From: Pseudoscleropodium purum
Taxonomy: Eukaryota > Streptophyta > Bryopsida > Hypnales > Brachytheciaceae
Direction: 5' to 3'
DNA: 64,000 nucleotides
Assembly (NCBI GenBank): GCA_963969395.1
Contig: OZ017801.1
Coordinates: forward strand, 22,139,611-22,203,610
Part shown: positions 22,434-32,359 of the stretch, in pieces
How positions within the stretch are numbered: position 1 is the first letter of the stretch
Layout: the number at the start of each line of letters is the position of its first letter
The notes under the pieces: model-generated
Seen by the model: the letters and a program-made list of their open reading frames with translations, nothing else
Databases searched by the model: none
What the model was told of the DNA's origin: nothing
Position numbers and translations under genes: made by a program

Positions 22434-22455
22434 TAGGGTTTAGGGTTTTCGCTGG
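22434..22455 (+). promoter_or_regulatory. Telo-box-like AGGGTTTAGGGTTTT motif
   Basis: Two overlapping AGGGTTT units on the plus strand. Such motifs are frequent near transcription starts of plant genes for translation and organelle biogenesis. It marks the likely start of the transcription unit that contains the PDF-motif exons and perhaps the PPR gene. Position relative to the true start is unknown. Confidence 0.35.
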
Positions 22456-22773
22456 AGTAAATATATTCAACTTGGAATTGGGAACTCGTGATATATTGCG
22501 GTCCGTGGCAATCGGCATAGCTATAAGTTATTCAATGCTGATGACTGAGTGATTCCCGGTCTTCGAACCTTGAAAGAAGCTTGGGCCTGCAAGAGAAGAA
22601 CACTGATTCATGTCTTTCCGGATTAGTACTCATTCCCGGCAAAGCTAGAAGTAACTGCTCAAAGTGTGTATTATAGATGTGGTGTGAGCTGCAACAGAGT
22701 TCAGTGGCAGCAGTCTGGATTTAGGGCCGGTAAGATGTACCGAACCGATTGAGAACTCACGTTTGTGTTGCAG

Positions 22774-23723
22774 AGTCGAAAGCGACTTTGCTATCACCTT
22801 TGTTTGCCTCACATTTGAACGATGTGCTGGAAATGGCCAAATCGGTGCCGCATATGCTGATTCCTGTCATATTCACCCAACACGAGGTATCGTCATATGT
22901 CAGAATAGGGGTGTGCACGTGTGCACCATGGGGCAGGAGATTGGGCAGCGCGAACAGCAGGGAGGAAGTCAAAGTTGTGTCAGACTGGTAGGGAACGAGA
23001 CAAGTCGAAAACACATTCCGGGAACTAGATTGAGCGATCTAGCTGGGTTGGGATTGGGTTCTGACCCCTTGTTGCGGTTCATGGATGTGTTATGACCAAT
23101 TCTGATAGGCTTTCATGCATATTTCTATACTTGTCATTCAAATGATCTCAATTGAATTAGTCTTGTCATTCATATCAAAGGAGAACTGTAATTTAGTTTG
23201 AACCTACGTTTTTGACGACCCTCTTTGAAGCGACGGTAGTTTTCAATAGTCAAGTCAGTTGACTGGGGTTGTATGCTAATCAATGGGTGTATGTTGGATC
23301 CTTGCCTCAGCAATTGATTGATCCCGTAGACGGAGCTGCTCCTCGTGAAGCTGCAGTGGAGGTTTGCCGTCCTTGGGCAGCTTGTCTTGCTTCCATTGGC
23401 CGCCGGAAGCGTCAGGTATGCGGTTTTGTTTGTGGACTCTATTTAATGTGTTCGTGTTTTCAGGATTGGAGGTAGTAGCAGATTTTTCGCACATGTAATT
23501 TCTTCTCAATCTGTCCACAGGTTCAATTCTGAGGTCCATCCCGGCGTTGTTCTTTGTGATGTTCTTCTTAGTAACAGTTCCTGTGAATTGGTTTCTGTAA
23601 TGCAGGCAGATAGTGATGGGACTGCCACGTCAATTGGTGTCGTGGGATTTAGATTGTAGACAAGTGCAGTGCAGGAGAGATCAGAGAAGCTTTTTGTCGG
23701 TGCGTGGACTAGGTGGTGCACAG
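22774..23723 (+). other. Putative upstream exons of the OSB-like gene
   Basis: The stretch contains good splice signals: acceptor TTGCAG at 22771-22773, donor CAG-GTATGC at 23415, acceptors TTTTCAG at 23463 and TCCACAG at 23520, acceptor ATGCAG at 23605 and donor CACAG-GTGAGT at 23723. The 118-base piece 23606-23723 stays open in the phase needed to join 23955 (reading QIVMGLPRQLVSW). I could not recognise the OB-fold single-stranded DNA-binding domain that OSB proteins normally carry before the PDF motif. The exon chain here is therefore tentative, and the domain may be lost or unrecognisably diverged. Confidence 0.3.
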
Positions 23724-23954
23724 GTGAGTGAATTAAGCGGTTGGATGACTTGTGCCATGGGTTGGACTACTGTGGTCATGCTGACAACAAATGTGTCGAA
23801 ATGCGAGGTCTCCTTTACAGCAATGTCACATTTTTCCAAACGTAACCGGATATGAACATGGTTGACCGAACCCAAAACCCCGGTATTGATGGGAAGAGCG
23901 CTTTGAATGGTACGAAGTTGCTTTTTAACAGAGTGTTGACGTTTGTGTATCCAG

Positions 23955-24717
23955 GATATCTGTGCAATCTCAGTCTTCAGGTCTCCATGGCCTATCTACC
24001 CTTCTTTATCCCTGCCCTTGTCCTCTCACATACGAGGCAGTGGACCAATCCGATGTTCACCATTTTCATCAGTTTGGAAGAGATCACCTTCGAATTCCAA
24101 TGCTTCAGGTATGTATCATATGCCCATCGTCACAGAAAGAATTTGCCTCTCCTGGTGGGAATGTGACTGACATGGGTAAAGCATGTTGCGGTGGATTCAG
24201 GTGAAGTACAGTCGGTTGAAGAACTTTGGAAAGAGTACTTCGCGGATCCTACGCAGTGGCGGGACAGCAGAGCTGACAAGGTATGACTAAGAGGAAGCGG
24301 ATACAATACTTGACTCAATAAGTGACGGGACGTTTCTTGCTTGTACAAGGCCATGGGCACTTGTGGGCACTTCGTAAAGCAACAAGTATGAAATGGCGTT
24401 GTTTGCTGTCATTGAGTGGAGTGAACACTGCTCAGATCATTGCAGTGTCATCAACAAATATTCCTGGAATATTGATTGTTAGATGCAAAATGAATACGAG
24501 ACAGTTTTCTAGGATCTGATCATGGGTTGTGGTGCCTACAGAGGAATCCTAGATCACCTGACTTTAGGCACAAGGTGGCAAGGAAAGCACTTTGGATAGA
24601 TGGCTGGTCAACTCCACCATGGGTAAAGGCAATGGTCAGCTTGACAACCGAAGGAAGAATGCAACCTCCTGTTGATTATCGCTCCAAAGATTCTCAAGAC
24701 ACAACACAAGGAGTCAG
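23955..24717 (+). CDS. PDF-motif exons of an organellar ssDNA-binding (OSB-like) protein
   Basis: Three exons, 23955-24108, 24201-24280 and 24542-24717, join in phase with GT-AG introns (CTTCAG-GTATGT, ATTCAG acceptor, GACAAG-GTATGA, CCTACAG acceptor). The product has a Ser/Pro-rich linker, then the PDF motif: EELWKEYFADPTQW, RDSRADK, RNPRSPDFRHK, KALWIDGWSTPPWVKA. OSB proteins bind single-stranded DNA in mitochondria or plastids, and the PDF motif (consensus WWDNR...NPxxPDFKHK) is part of the binding surface. Here the usual WWDNR reads WRDSR. A donor GTCAG-GTAACT at 24717 shows that at least one more exon follows, either a short terminal exon or the PPR frame. Could be a real gene or an aging one, but all three exons are free of stops. 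Confidence 0.7.
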
Positions 24718-25060
24718 GTAACTTTAGGATTTGAGTTGGCTACCTTGTCTAGTGACTGAGTAGGTGCATCGAGAAATATGTGATTTTGGGTGAGTTCAAG
24801 GATTTTTGTGTGTGCAATACGCCCTGTTCTTCCTTTTGGTTATTGGGTGCACTTAAAGTGGAATGATTTGCACTGAATTGCTATGTACGGGAGAGATATT
24901 AAGAGTTCAAATGGATGGATGCAAATTTGTGGATGTTGAAATATGTGAGTACAGGGCGTTAGTGGTCTTGCAACCTTTCCACTTTGTGTATCAGTGTTCT
25001 TCTTTCTAAGGGTTTTCTTATGAAGACTGTATTGATGAATTAGGCTATCCAAGGGCCACA

Positions 25061-25141
25061 ATGGAAGAGGATGCATTGTGCCTAGCACTGCAAGAGAGTC
25101 GAGGCACATTGTACCGGGTGGTGGCGGTAGTATGTCCTTGA
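25061..25141 (+). promoter_or_regulatory. Upstream ORF overlapping the PPR start codon
   Basis: ATG at 25061 opens a 26-codon frame (MEEDALCLALQES...) in a different phase that ends with TGA at 25139-25141, overlapping the first PPR ATG at 25132. On a simple unspliced mRNA it would compete with translation of the PPR protein. It would be harmless if the PPR frame is entered from an upstream exon. Confidence 0.4.
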
Positions 25142-28100
25142 AAACTGCAAGAAGCACGACTGAAGCAATTGGTAATTTGAAGAATGGAATAGAACAAGGC
25201 ATGACCATCGATTCGTTTATGTACGTTGAAGTTTTGAGACGGTGCTTGAAGGAGAAAAACCTTAATGTCAATGTCGCGAAGCAGGTTCACGACTACATCA
25301 ACCAGAGTGGAATGGAGCGGAATACATATGTGGCAAACAACCTGGTGAGCGTGTATATCAGGTGTGGAGAATTGGAGGATGCACGTGGAGTGTTTGATAA
25401 ACTTGTGAACAAGAACGTGTTCAGTTGGAACATTATGATTGGAGGTTATGCAAAGCATAATCATGCTGACAAAGCAATGGAACTTTTCAATCAAATGTGC
25501 CAAAAAGGGGTCCATCCAGATGCATTTACTTTCTCGAGCATCCTGAAAGCATGTGCCGATCCATCAGCTTTGCAGTGGGGCAAAGAAGTTCATGCGTATG
25601 TAAGACATGCTGGGCTTGAATCAGATGTGCGTATGGGCAGTGCGCTTGTTCGCATGTATGCAAATTGTGGCAGTATCGATGATGCCCGATTAGTTTTTTC
25701 GCGAATGGAGGAACACGACGTGATCTCATGGAACATAATGATCGGTGGACTTGCAGAGCATGGATTTGGGCAGGAGGCATATGGACTGCTTCTCCAAATG
25801 AAACACGAAGGCCTAGAACCCAATGCAATCACGTTTGCGAGTATTCTGAATCCATGTGCATGTACAGGGGCTTTGGAGTGGGTGAAGGAGGTTCACAGGC
25901 ATGTCCTCAAAGCAGGACTTGAGTCGGATTTGCATGTGGGCACTGCGCTTGTCCACATGTATGCAAATACTGGCAGTGTTGATGATGCCCGGCTAGTGTT
26001 TGAAAAGATGGAGGATCGTGATGTGATCACGTGGAACGTGATGATTGGTGGACTTGCCGAACACGGGTGTGGGCAAGAAGCATATGAACTGCTTCTCCAA
26101 ATGAAACAGAAAGGCCTCGAACCCAATGCAATCACGTTTGCGAGCATTCTGAATCCGTGTTCAAGCGCAGGGGCTTTGGAGTGGGTGAAGGACGTTCACA
26201 GGCATATCCTCCAAGCGAGACTTGAGTCGGATTTGCGTGTGGGCACTGCGCTTGTCCACATGTATGGAAAGTGTGGCAGTTTGGTCGATGCTCGGCTAGT
26301 TTTTGACCGGATGGACAATCGTGATGTAATCACGTGGAACGTGATGATTGGTGGACTTGCCGAACACGGGTGTGGGCAAGAAGCATATGAATTGTTTATG
26401 CAAATGCAAAGGGAAGGCTTGAAACCCGATGCATTCACTTATACGAGCATTCTGAATCCATCTTCAAGCGCAGGGACTTTGGAGTGGGTGAAGGACGTTC
26501 ACAGGCATGTCCTCCAAGCGGGACTTGAGTCGGATTTGCGTGTGGGCAATGCGCTTGTCCACATGTATGGAAAGTGTGGCAGTTTGGTCGATGCTCGGCT
26601 AGTTTTTGACCGGATGGACAATCGTGATGTAATCACGTGGAACGTGATGATTGGTGGACTTGCCGAACACGGGTGTGGGCAAGAAGCATATGAATTGTTT
26701 ATGAAAATGCAAAGGGAAGGCTTGAATCCCGATGCATTCACTTATACGAGCATTCTGAATCCATCTTCAAGCGCAGGGACTTTGGAGTGGGTGAAGGAGG
26801 TTCACACGCATGTCCTGAAAGCAGGACTTGAGTCGGATTTGCGTGTGGGCAATGCGCTTGTCCACATGTATGGAAAGTGTGGCAGTTTGGTCGATGCTCG
26901 GCTAGTTTTTGACCGGATGGAGGATCGTGACGTGATCACGTGGAACGTGATGATTGGTGGACTTGCCGAACACGGGTGTGGGCAAGAAGCATATAAATTG
27001 TTTAGGCAAATGCAAAGGGAAGGCTTGAATCCCGATGCTTTCACTTATACGAGCATTCTGAATCCGTGTTCAAGCGCAGGGGCTTTGGAGTGGGTTAAGG
27101 AGGTTCACACGCATGTCCTCCAAGCGGGACTTGAGTCGGAATTGCGTGTGGGCAATGCGCTTGTCCACATGTATGGAAAGTGTGGCAGTTTGGTCGATGC
27201 TCGGCTAGTTTTTGACCGGATGGAGGATCGTGATGTGATCACGTGGAACGTGATGGTTGGTGGACTTGCCGAACACGGGTGTGGGCAAGAAGCATATGAA
27301 CTGCTTCTCCAAATGAAACAGGAAGGCGTCGAACCCAATGCAATCACGTTTGCGAGCATTCTGAATCCGTGTTCAAGTGCAGGGGCTTTGGAGTGGGTGA
27401 AGGAGGTTCACACGCATGTCCTGAAAGCAGGACTTGAGTCGGATTTGCGTGTGGGCAATGCGCTTGTCCACATGTATGGAAAGTGTGGCAGTTTGGATGA
27501 TGCTCGGCTAGTTTTTGACCGGATGGAGGATCGTGACGTGATCACGTGGAACATGATAATTGGTGGACTTGCCGAACACGGGTGTGGGCAAGAAGCATAT
27601 GAATTGTTTATGCAAATGCAAAGGGAAGGCTTGAAACCCGATGCATTCACTTATACGAGCATTCTGAATCCGTGTTCAAGCGCAGGGGCTTTGGAGTTGG
27701 TGAAGGAGGTTCACACGCATGTCCTTAAAGCAGGACTTGAGTCGGAATTGCGTGTGGGCACCGCGCTTGTCCACATGTATGGAAAGTGTGGCAGTTTGGA
27801 TGATGCTCGGCTAGTTTTTGACCGGATGGAGGATCGTGATGTGATCACATGGAACGTGATGATTGGTGGACTTGCAGACCATGGATGTGGGCACGAAGCC
27901 CTGGAAGTGTTCAAAAATATGATTGCAGACGGTGTGAAGCCTAATGTGATCTCTTTCACTGCAGTGTTGTCGGCCTGTAGTCATGCTGGCCTTGTGGATG
28001 AGGGCCGTAGACTTTTTCTGGTTATGACAGAAGATTATGGCATCGAACCTACTGTGGTGCTTTGTAACTGCATGGTGGATGTTCTTGGCCGAGCAGGACA

Positions 28101-28764
28101 CTTGGAGGAAGCAAAGCTCTTGATTGGCAACATGCCAGTGGAACCAGATGGTGCAACTTGGGGAGCCTTGCTTGGGGCTTGTAGAACGTACGGTAATGTG
28201 GATTTGGGCAAACTTGCCGCTAATGAGCGTCTCAAGTTGGAACCGAAGAATGCTTCTGCATGCGTGCTTCTCTCGAATATCTATGCTGCAGCTGGCAAGT
28301 GGGAGGAGGTGTTGTGGGTGCGCACTATGATGCAGGAGAGAGGTATACGCAAGGAGCCAGGGCGTAGCTGGATTGAAATTGAGAACAAGGTCCATGACTT
28401 CGTCGTAGGGGATACTTCTCACTCAGAAGCGAAGGAGATCTATGCTGAGCTGAGGAGATTGAGTGAGAAAATTAAGGCCGAAGGGTACATTCCTGATATC
28501 CGACTAGTGTTGCGGAACATCGAGGAGGAGGAGAAAGAACTTGCTCTTTGCTCCCATAGTGAGAAGTTGGCTATTGCTTATGGACTCATGCGGACACCCC
28601 TTGGAGAGCCAATTCGGGTGTTCAAGAACCTTCGAGTGTGTTTAGATTGCCATACAGCAACCAAGTTTATCTCAAAGGCAACTGAACGAGAGATTGTTGT
28701 GAGGGATGCTAATCGCTTTCACCACTTCCAAAATGGTGTGTGTTCTTGTGGTGATTATTGGTGA
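25132..28764 (+). CDS. PLS-class pentatricopeptide repeat protein with DYW cytidine deaminase domain
   Basis: An organelle RNA-editing factor: the PPR array binds single-stranded RNA and the DYW domain deaminates a target C to U in mitochondria or plastids. From the first ATG (25132) the product is 1210 residues, uninterrupted by introns. A 27-residue N-terminus leads into L and S motifs (28-95), then eight P-L-S triplets of exactly 101 residues (96-903), P2-L2-S2 (904-1006), E1/E2 and, from about 1075 (EPGRSWIE), a complete DYW domain. Catalytic HSE is at 1142-1144, CLDCH at 1170-1174, and the protein ends GVCSCGDYW. About 29 motifs is long for the family. The first ATG leaves little room for a transit peptide. 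The frame is open upstream to 25039 with Arg/Ser-rich sequence, so an upstream exon may supply targeting. The closest remembered style is moss DYW proteins. Confidence 0.96.
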   Translation: MSLKTARSTTEAIGNLKNGIEQGMTIDSFMYVEVLRRCLKEKNLNVNVAKQVHDYINQSGMERNTYVANNLVSVYIRCGELEDARGVFDKLVNKNVFSWNIMIGGYAKHNHADKAMELFNQMCQKGVHPDAFTFSSILKACADPSALQWGKEVHAYVRHAGLESDVRMGSALVRMYANCGSIDDARLVFSRMEEHDVISWNIMIGGLAEHGFGQEAYGLLLQMKHEGLEPNAITFASILNPCACTGALEWVKEVHRHVLKAGLESDLHVGTALVHMYANTGSVDDARLVFEKMEDRDVITWNVMIGGLAEHGCGQEAYELLLQMKQKGLEPNAITFASILNPCSSAGALEWVKDVHRHILQARLESDLRVGTALVHMYGKCGSLVDARLVFDRMDNRDVITWNVMIGGLAEHGCGQEAYELFMQMQREGLKPDAFTYTSILNPSSSAGTLEWVKDVHRHVLQAGLESDLRVGNALVHMYGKCGSLVDARLVFDRMDNRDVITWNVMIGGLAEHGCGQEAYELFMKMQREGLNPDAFTYTSILNPSSSAGTLEWVKEVHTHVLKAGLESDLRVGNALVHMYGKCGSLVDARLVFDRMEDRDVITWNVMIGGLAEHGCGQEAYKLFRQMQREGLNPDAFTYTSILNPCSSAGALEWVKEVHTHVLQAGLESELRVGNALVHMYGKCGSLVDARLVFDRMEDRDVITWNVMVGGLAEHGCGQEAYELLLQMKQEGVEPNAITFASILNPCSSAGALEWVKEVHTHVLKAGLESDLRVGNALVHMYGKCGSLDDARLVFDRMEDRDVITWNMIIGGLAEHGCGQEAYELFMQMQREGLKPDAFTYTSILNPCSSAGALELVKEVHTHVLKAGLESELRVGTALVHMYGKCGSLDDARLVFDRMEDRDVITWNVMIGGLADHGCGHEALEVFKNMIADGVKPNVISFTAVLSACSHAGLVDEGRRLFLVMTEDYGIEPTVVLCNCMVDVLGRAGHLEEAKLLIGNMPVEPDGATWGALLGACRTYGNVDLGKLAANERLKLEPKNASACVLLSNIYAAAGKWEEVLWVRTMMQERGIRKEPGRSWIEIENKVHDFVVGDTSHSEAKEIYAELRRLSEKIKAEGYIPDIRLVLRNIEEEEKELALCSHSEKLAIAYGLMRTPLGEPIRVFKNLRVCLDCHTATKFISKATEREIVVRDANRFHHFQNGVCSCGDYW
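25417..27840 (+). repeat. Eight tandem 303-base units inside the PPR gene
   Basis: Each unit encodes one P-L-S triplet of 101 residues. The period is exactly 303 bases with no indels. Units 3 to 8 (26023-27840) are nearly identical at DNA level, including silent positions, while units 1 and 2 are more diverged. Two interchangeable block types occur at the end of the P motif: LLLQMK-x-x-G-x-EPN and LF-x-x-MQREGL-x-PD. Confidence 0.97.
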
Positions 28765-30790
28765 CAAGGTTGGCAATCTTGACCAATTGTAGCCTATGTT
28801 GTTGTTTGGAGCTCTTCATTGGAATTTGTCATCATTTGTGAATATGTTATAGTGTTGATCATTGATTGAAAACTATTGCATTGGTTGGAATGACTCTAGG
28901 AACTTGTTTGTAGAGTTTGTCACTTCTTGCATTTTCTTCACCTATTGTTTTTGTGAAGAATACAAAATCAAAGGTTGGCAAATTTTGCCATAGAAGTGAT
29001 TGTAGCACTACCATTCACCTTACATTCTTTTGTTGGCATTATCAAACTCTAAGGATTCTTTATTGAGAAGACTATTCACATGGAAATATCAATTGATTCT
29101 TTTGAAGTCCTTCAAGTAGAAGACCATACAAGTTTTTATGTTTTTCCAATAGTGAGTTTATTTTGGTTGCTTTAGCTATTGTGCTTATCATTTGGTAATT
29201 TGATTTTTGATCTTGCTTGGGTGTCAAGTTTAGAAAGTAATCCCTACAAGGTTGAGAGTACATTTAACAAGTTGTCAAAAATTGTTATGTTTAAGTGCAT
29301 TGAGAAAAAATACAATAGAAGAAGTTTCTTTTTTGAAATTTATATTTATAAAAGTCTATTAGATGGCAACTATGAGAATTTGGACAATTTCAGCCTATTT
29401 GATTTTGTAGATTGCAAGCTTATAGAAAAAAAGGGTTTTTTTGGACCTTGTTCAATAGGGTCAGAAATCTTTAACTTCTTATGAAATGAGATTTTTGCAC
29501 TACACATATTTTTTTCTTACCATTGCCTATTATATTACAATAGTTATATAGATGCCAAATTTTAGAAACAAATGAGTTTTTTTCACCAATTGCTCAAAGT
29601 TGTCCTTCTCTAAGAAACTTCAAGCAACATAACTTTTAACTTGGGCATTTGATAAAAAAAAAATATATGTATTTTGATGAAGTTCATGCAAGTTCACATC
29701 TTGTTTCAAAATTTCACAAACATCCATTCTAAAATGACTTCTACAATACCACCCTAAATTTCTTGTTGTCTCTTTAAGGGACAATGGATCTTTAGGAATT
29801 AATGTTGAAGCTAGGTGATTCAAGTATATACGATGTATATCGGTGTCACTATAATTCAAGAATAATAAATAGTTTTGTTTTGGAATTTACTTTATTGTAA
29901 TTCCAAATTGTTTACATGGTATTGTTTTTTCTTCCATTTCTTGTTCTTCTATATGTTTATTGGTTTGAATGATCAAATGGAACACCTATGCACTATTTGA
30001 AATATACTTAAATTAGTTTACGTTGAAATCTTTAGTGTGTTCTATTAATTTTCACAAAATAAAATTAGTGCTTAACAAATCTATAACCTCTACAATCTAT
30101 CGTTGTTGGGGTAGTGTCTAGAAAATTTATAACCTTTAGTATTTTGGTTCTAAAGAATAAAAATAAGAAACTCGCAAATCTATAACCTACTCTATTTTTG
30201 AAAAGACATTAATATTGTGCCTTTCCTAATTAAATAATTTCACATAGCTTAAACTAGAACTAACAATACACTTGACCCTCTCAAATGACATTGATTTTGA
30301 GGAGAAATGGGCTTCTAAATGAAGTTGCATGTATTTACAACTTCACATGTAGAACTTGTTAAATCAAATATATACACAATATGTTAAATTCTCAAGATAC
30401 ATTGAGAATGTCCAATTACAAAATGTGTCAATAGAGAGGGTTGAAATCATTAATTACTACTAAGTTAGAATTTGCGAAGCAAGAAATATCTATAGATTCC
30501 TAGAACTTCAAACAACTAGAGTGTGTCATTAGAGAATGTGAAGGTTAATATAATTTTTTCAGATTTTTTTTGCAAAACAATATTACTATGAATTATAAGC
30601 AAAAGATTCTATTCCTCCTATTCTAGTCATATCAACTTTTCTATTTATAACCAAGGGCTAGTTGCAAATCCACCAAGAAGTTGGTTGCAATATTGAGAAT
30701 CTTGTAGCCAATCCTAAAACGCTACAATTGCCTTCAAAACTGTACCACAATTAATCATTGTTCACTTCCTCTTGCATAGAAAGAGAATAG
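28765..30790. other. PPR downstream region and AT-rich repeats
   Basis: The first few hundred bases are the probable 3' flank of the PPR gene. A segment at about 29630-29800 ('cataacttttaacttggg', 'caaacatccattctaaaatg') is homologous to 4450-4640 and belongs to a dispersed repeat of unknown class. No coding motif is seen. Confidence 0.45.
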
Positions 30791-31170
30791 CACTACAAGA
30801 AAAAGGGGCCTTTCACAACCGATTGAACAATGATTGTAGAATGATTGGAGCTCCCCGATTGCACATGCAATGTGACATGTACAAAATGGTAGTCATTTCA
30901 TAGTCATTCGTAGTCCTTTTGCACATAGGGGGATGAACTATATCGGGATTGTGACCAAAAATTCCTTTCATCTGCTTCTTTTCATTGAGGAAACCATTGA
31001 GAGGCATGATGTCATTGACATGAACCTCTGAGGTCCAACGCTTGACTATCTTAGTTATATACCAATTGTAGAACGACTATATATTGACTGTATCAACCTA
31101 AGTGAATGACTAAACAATTATTGATGAATGATTGGAACATCCATTATGAACTACCATTCAGACCAATTGG
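30791..31170 (+). mobile_element. CACTA (En/Spm-type) transposon end with subterminal repeats
   Basis: CACTACAAGAAAAA at 30791-30804 is the classical CACTA terminal sequence. It is followed by repeats of the type 'attgtagaatgattgg' and 'attgtagaacgactata' in both orientations up to about 31170, as expected for transposase-binding subterminal arrays. Similar motifs reappear at 32265-32335 ('attgtaaaatgactata', 'attgtgaaatgactata') beyond the coding relic. I did not find the matching opposite end. Confidence 0.65.
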
Positions 31171-31364
31171 TCTATAGGTGCAGTTTGTTAAAGTAATGCA
31201 AACTTTGCTACTCTGCCTCAATATTCACACAATGGAGGTACATAGAATGGCATAGAAATTCCTCCAAGGATTAGATTAGAGGTATTCATCTTGCTTTTGT
31301 AATAGACATGAAGTGTTGTTTGCACAATTCATTGGAAAAATAGATAACCTAACTAGCTATCTAG

Positions 31365-32025
31365 CTAATACTGTGCTTGAGCTAATAAATTGTCTTCAAG
31401 AGACAATTCAACTGCCCCAATGAGAGAAGGTATCTGCGGGTGTGTTGGCATGACTTCTAGAGCTATGAGACCATCCACTTCTACTATTGTGCTTATAAAA
31501 ATGTCATTTGAGTCAAGCACCTCCTTTTTAGCCCACACTTCTTTTGGCAAAACTATTTTCCAACCTAATTTGCTAGGCACATCAAAAAATAAAACTTGTG
31601 TTGCCTAACTTGCGAAAATGAAAGGCTTTGATATATGTGGCAACTTGTGCTAAAAATTTAGTAGAAGAAAGCTGGCATCATCTTGCATATATGTTGCATT
31701 CCTTCTATTATTAGTCATCTTCACCCATTGGCATCTGAAAAAAATCATTGGTGTTTAGAATGGCCCATAGTCCAAATTCAAAATGTTTTTTAAGACTCCT
31801 ACATAGTTCACTGACACTTTGCATGTATCCACACTTGCCACTTCAAAAATTGAAGCTACCCTATTGTTGTATGTTTGGAATTAGTCAATTTTTCCATCAT
31901 CCACTCTGAAATGGCTCCCAAAGCACTTCATCCTTATGTAGCGCGTTACCTTCTGAAAGGATTTAGTGGTTAGCAACAAGTGATCCAATTCCTCTAGCTT
32001 TGTCGCATCTAATAGAGAATCTTAC
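31365..32025 (-). pseudogene. CACTA transposon-associated DUF4216 domain relic
   Basis: The minus strand reads in one frame with four stops through the DUF4216 region that follows the TNP2-type transposase in plant CACTA elements: KLEELDHLLLTTKSF, MKCFGSHFRVDDG, VNYVGVLKNILNLDYGPF, FFRCQWVKMTNN, ATYMQDDASFLLLNF, PFIFAS-stop-ATQVLFFDVP and GWKIVLPKE. It lies inside the presumptive element that begins at 30791. No transposase core was recognised upstream of it (32026-33000), so only the tail of the element is left. Confidence 0.8.
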
Positions 32026-32359
32026 ACTATACTTGGTAATCAATCTTCAAATGTTGGAATACTGGCATTATATGCACTTTCGACCTTCCAATTCCTCCTA
32101 GGACTTCCTAAATGAGAAGTATTCACTGAAGGAATTATGAACAAAGAAGAATTCACGTAGAACATTATGAAATTATCCATAATCCCTCATACATCATCAG
32201 TTATAGTTCAGAAGGACTAAGTTGCAATTATAAGTAGTCATTTTGTAGTTGAGTATTAATTCTACTGAAGTGCACTAATTGTAAAATGACTATACTTTGA
32301 TTGTGAAATGACTATAGTTTGACTACTATTAGCACAATGACCTTTATTATCTTACACGT

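Noticed and set aside
22434..22455. Telomere-like repeat suggesting an interstitial telomere
   Set aside because: Only two AGGGTTT units, typical of telo-box promoter motifs and far too short for telomeric DNA.
25078..25131. GTG at 25078 as PPR start, giving 1228 residues
   Set aside because: A nuclear plant gene would not normally start on GTG. The first in-frame ATG is 25132. The upstream open part is better explained as leader or an upstream-joined exon.
25526..28422. Series of 80-codon minus-strand frames spaced 303 bases through the PPR gene
   Set aside because: They repeat because the sense-strand PLS units repeat; all are antisense shadows.
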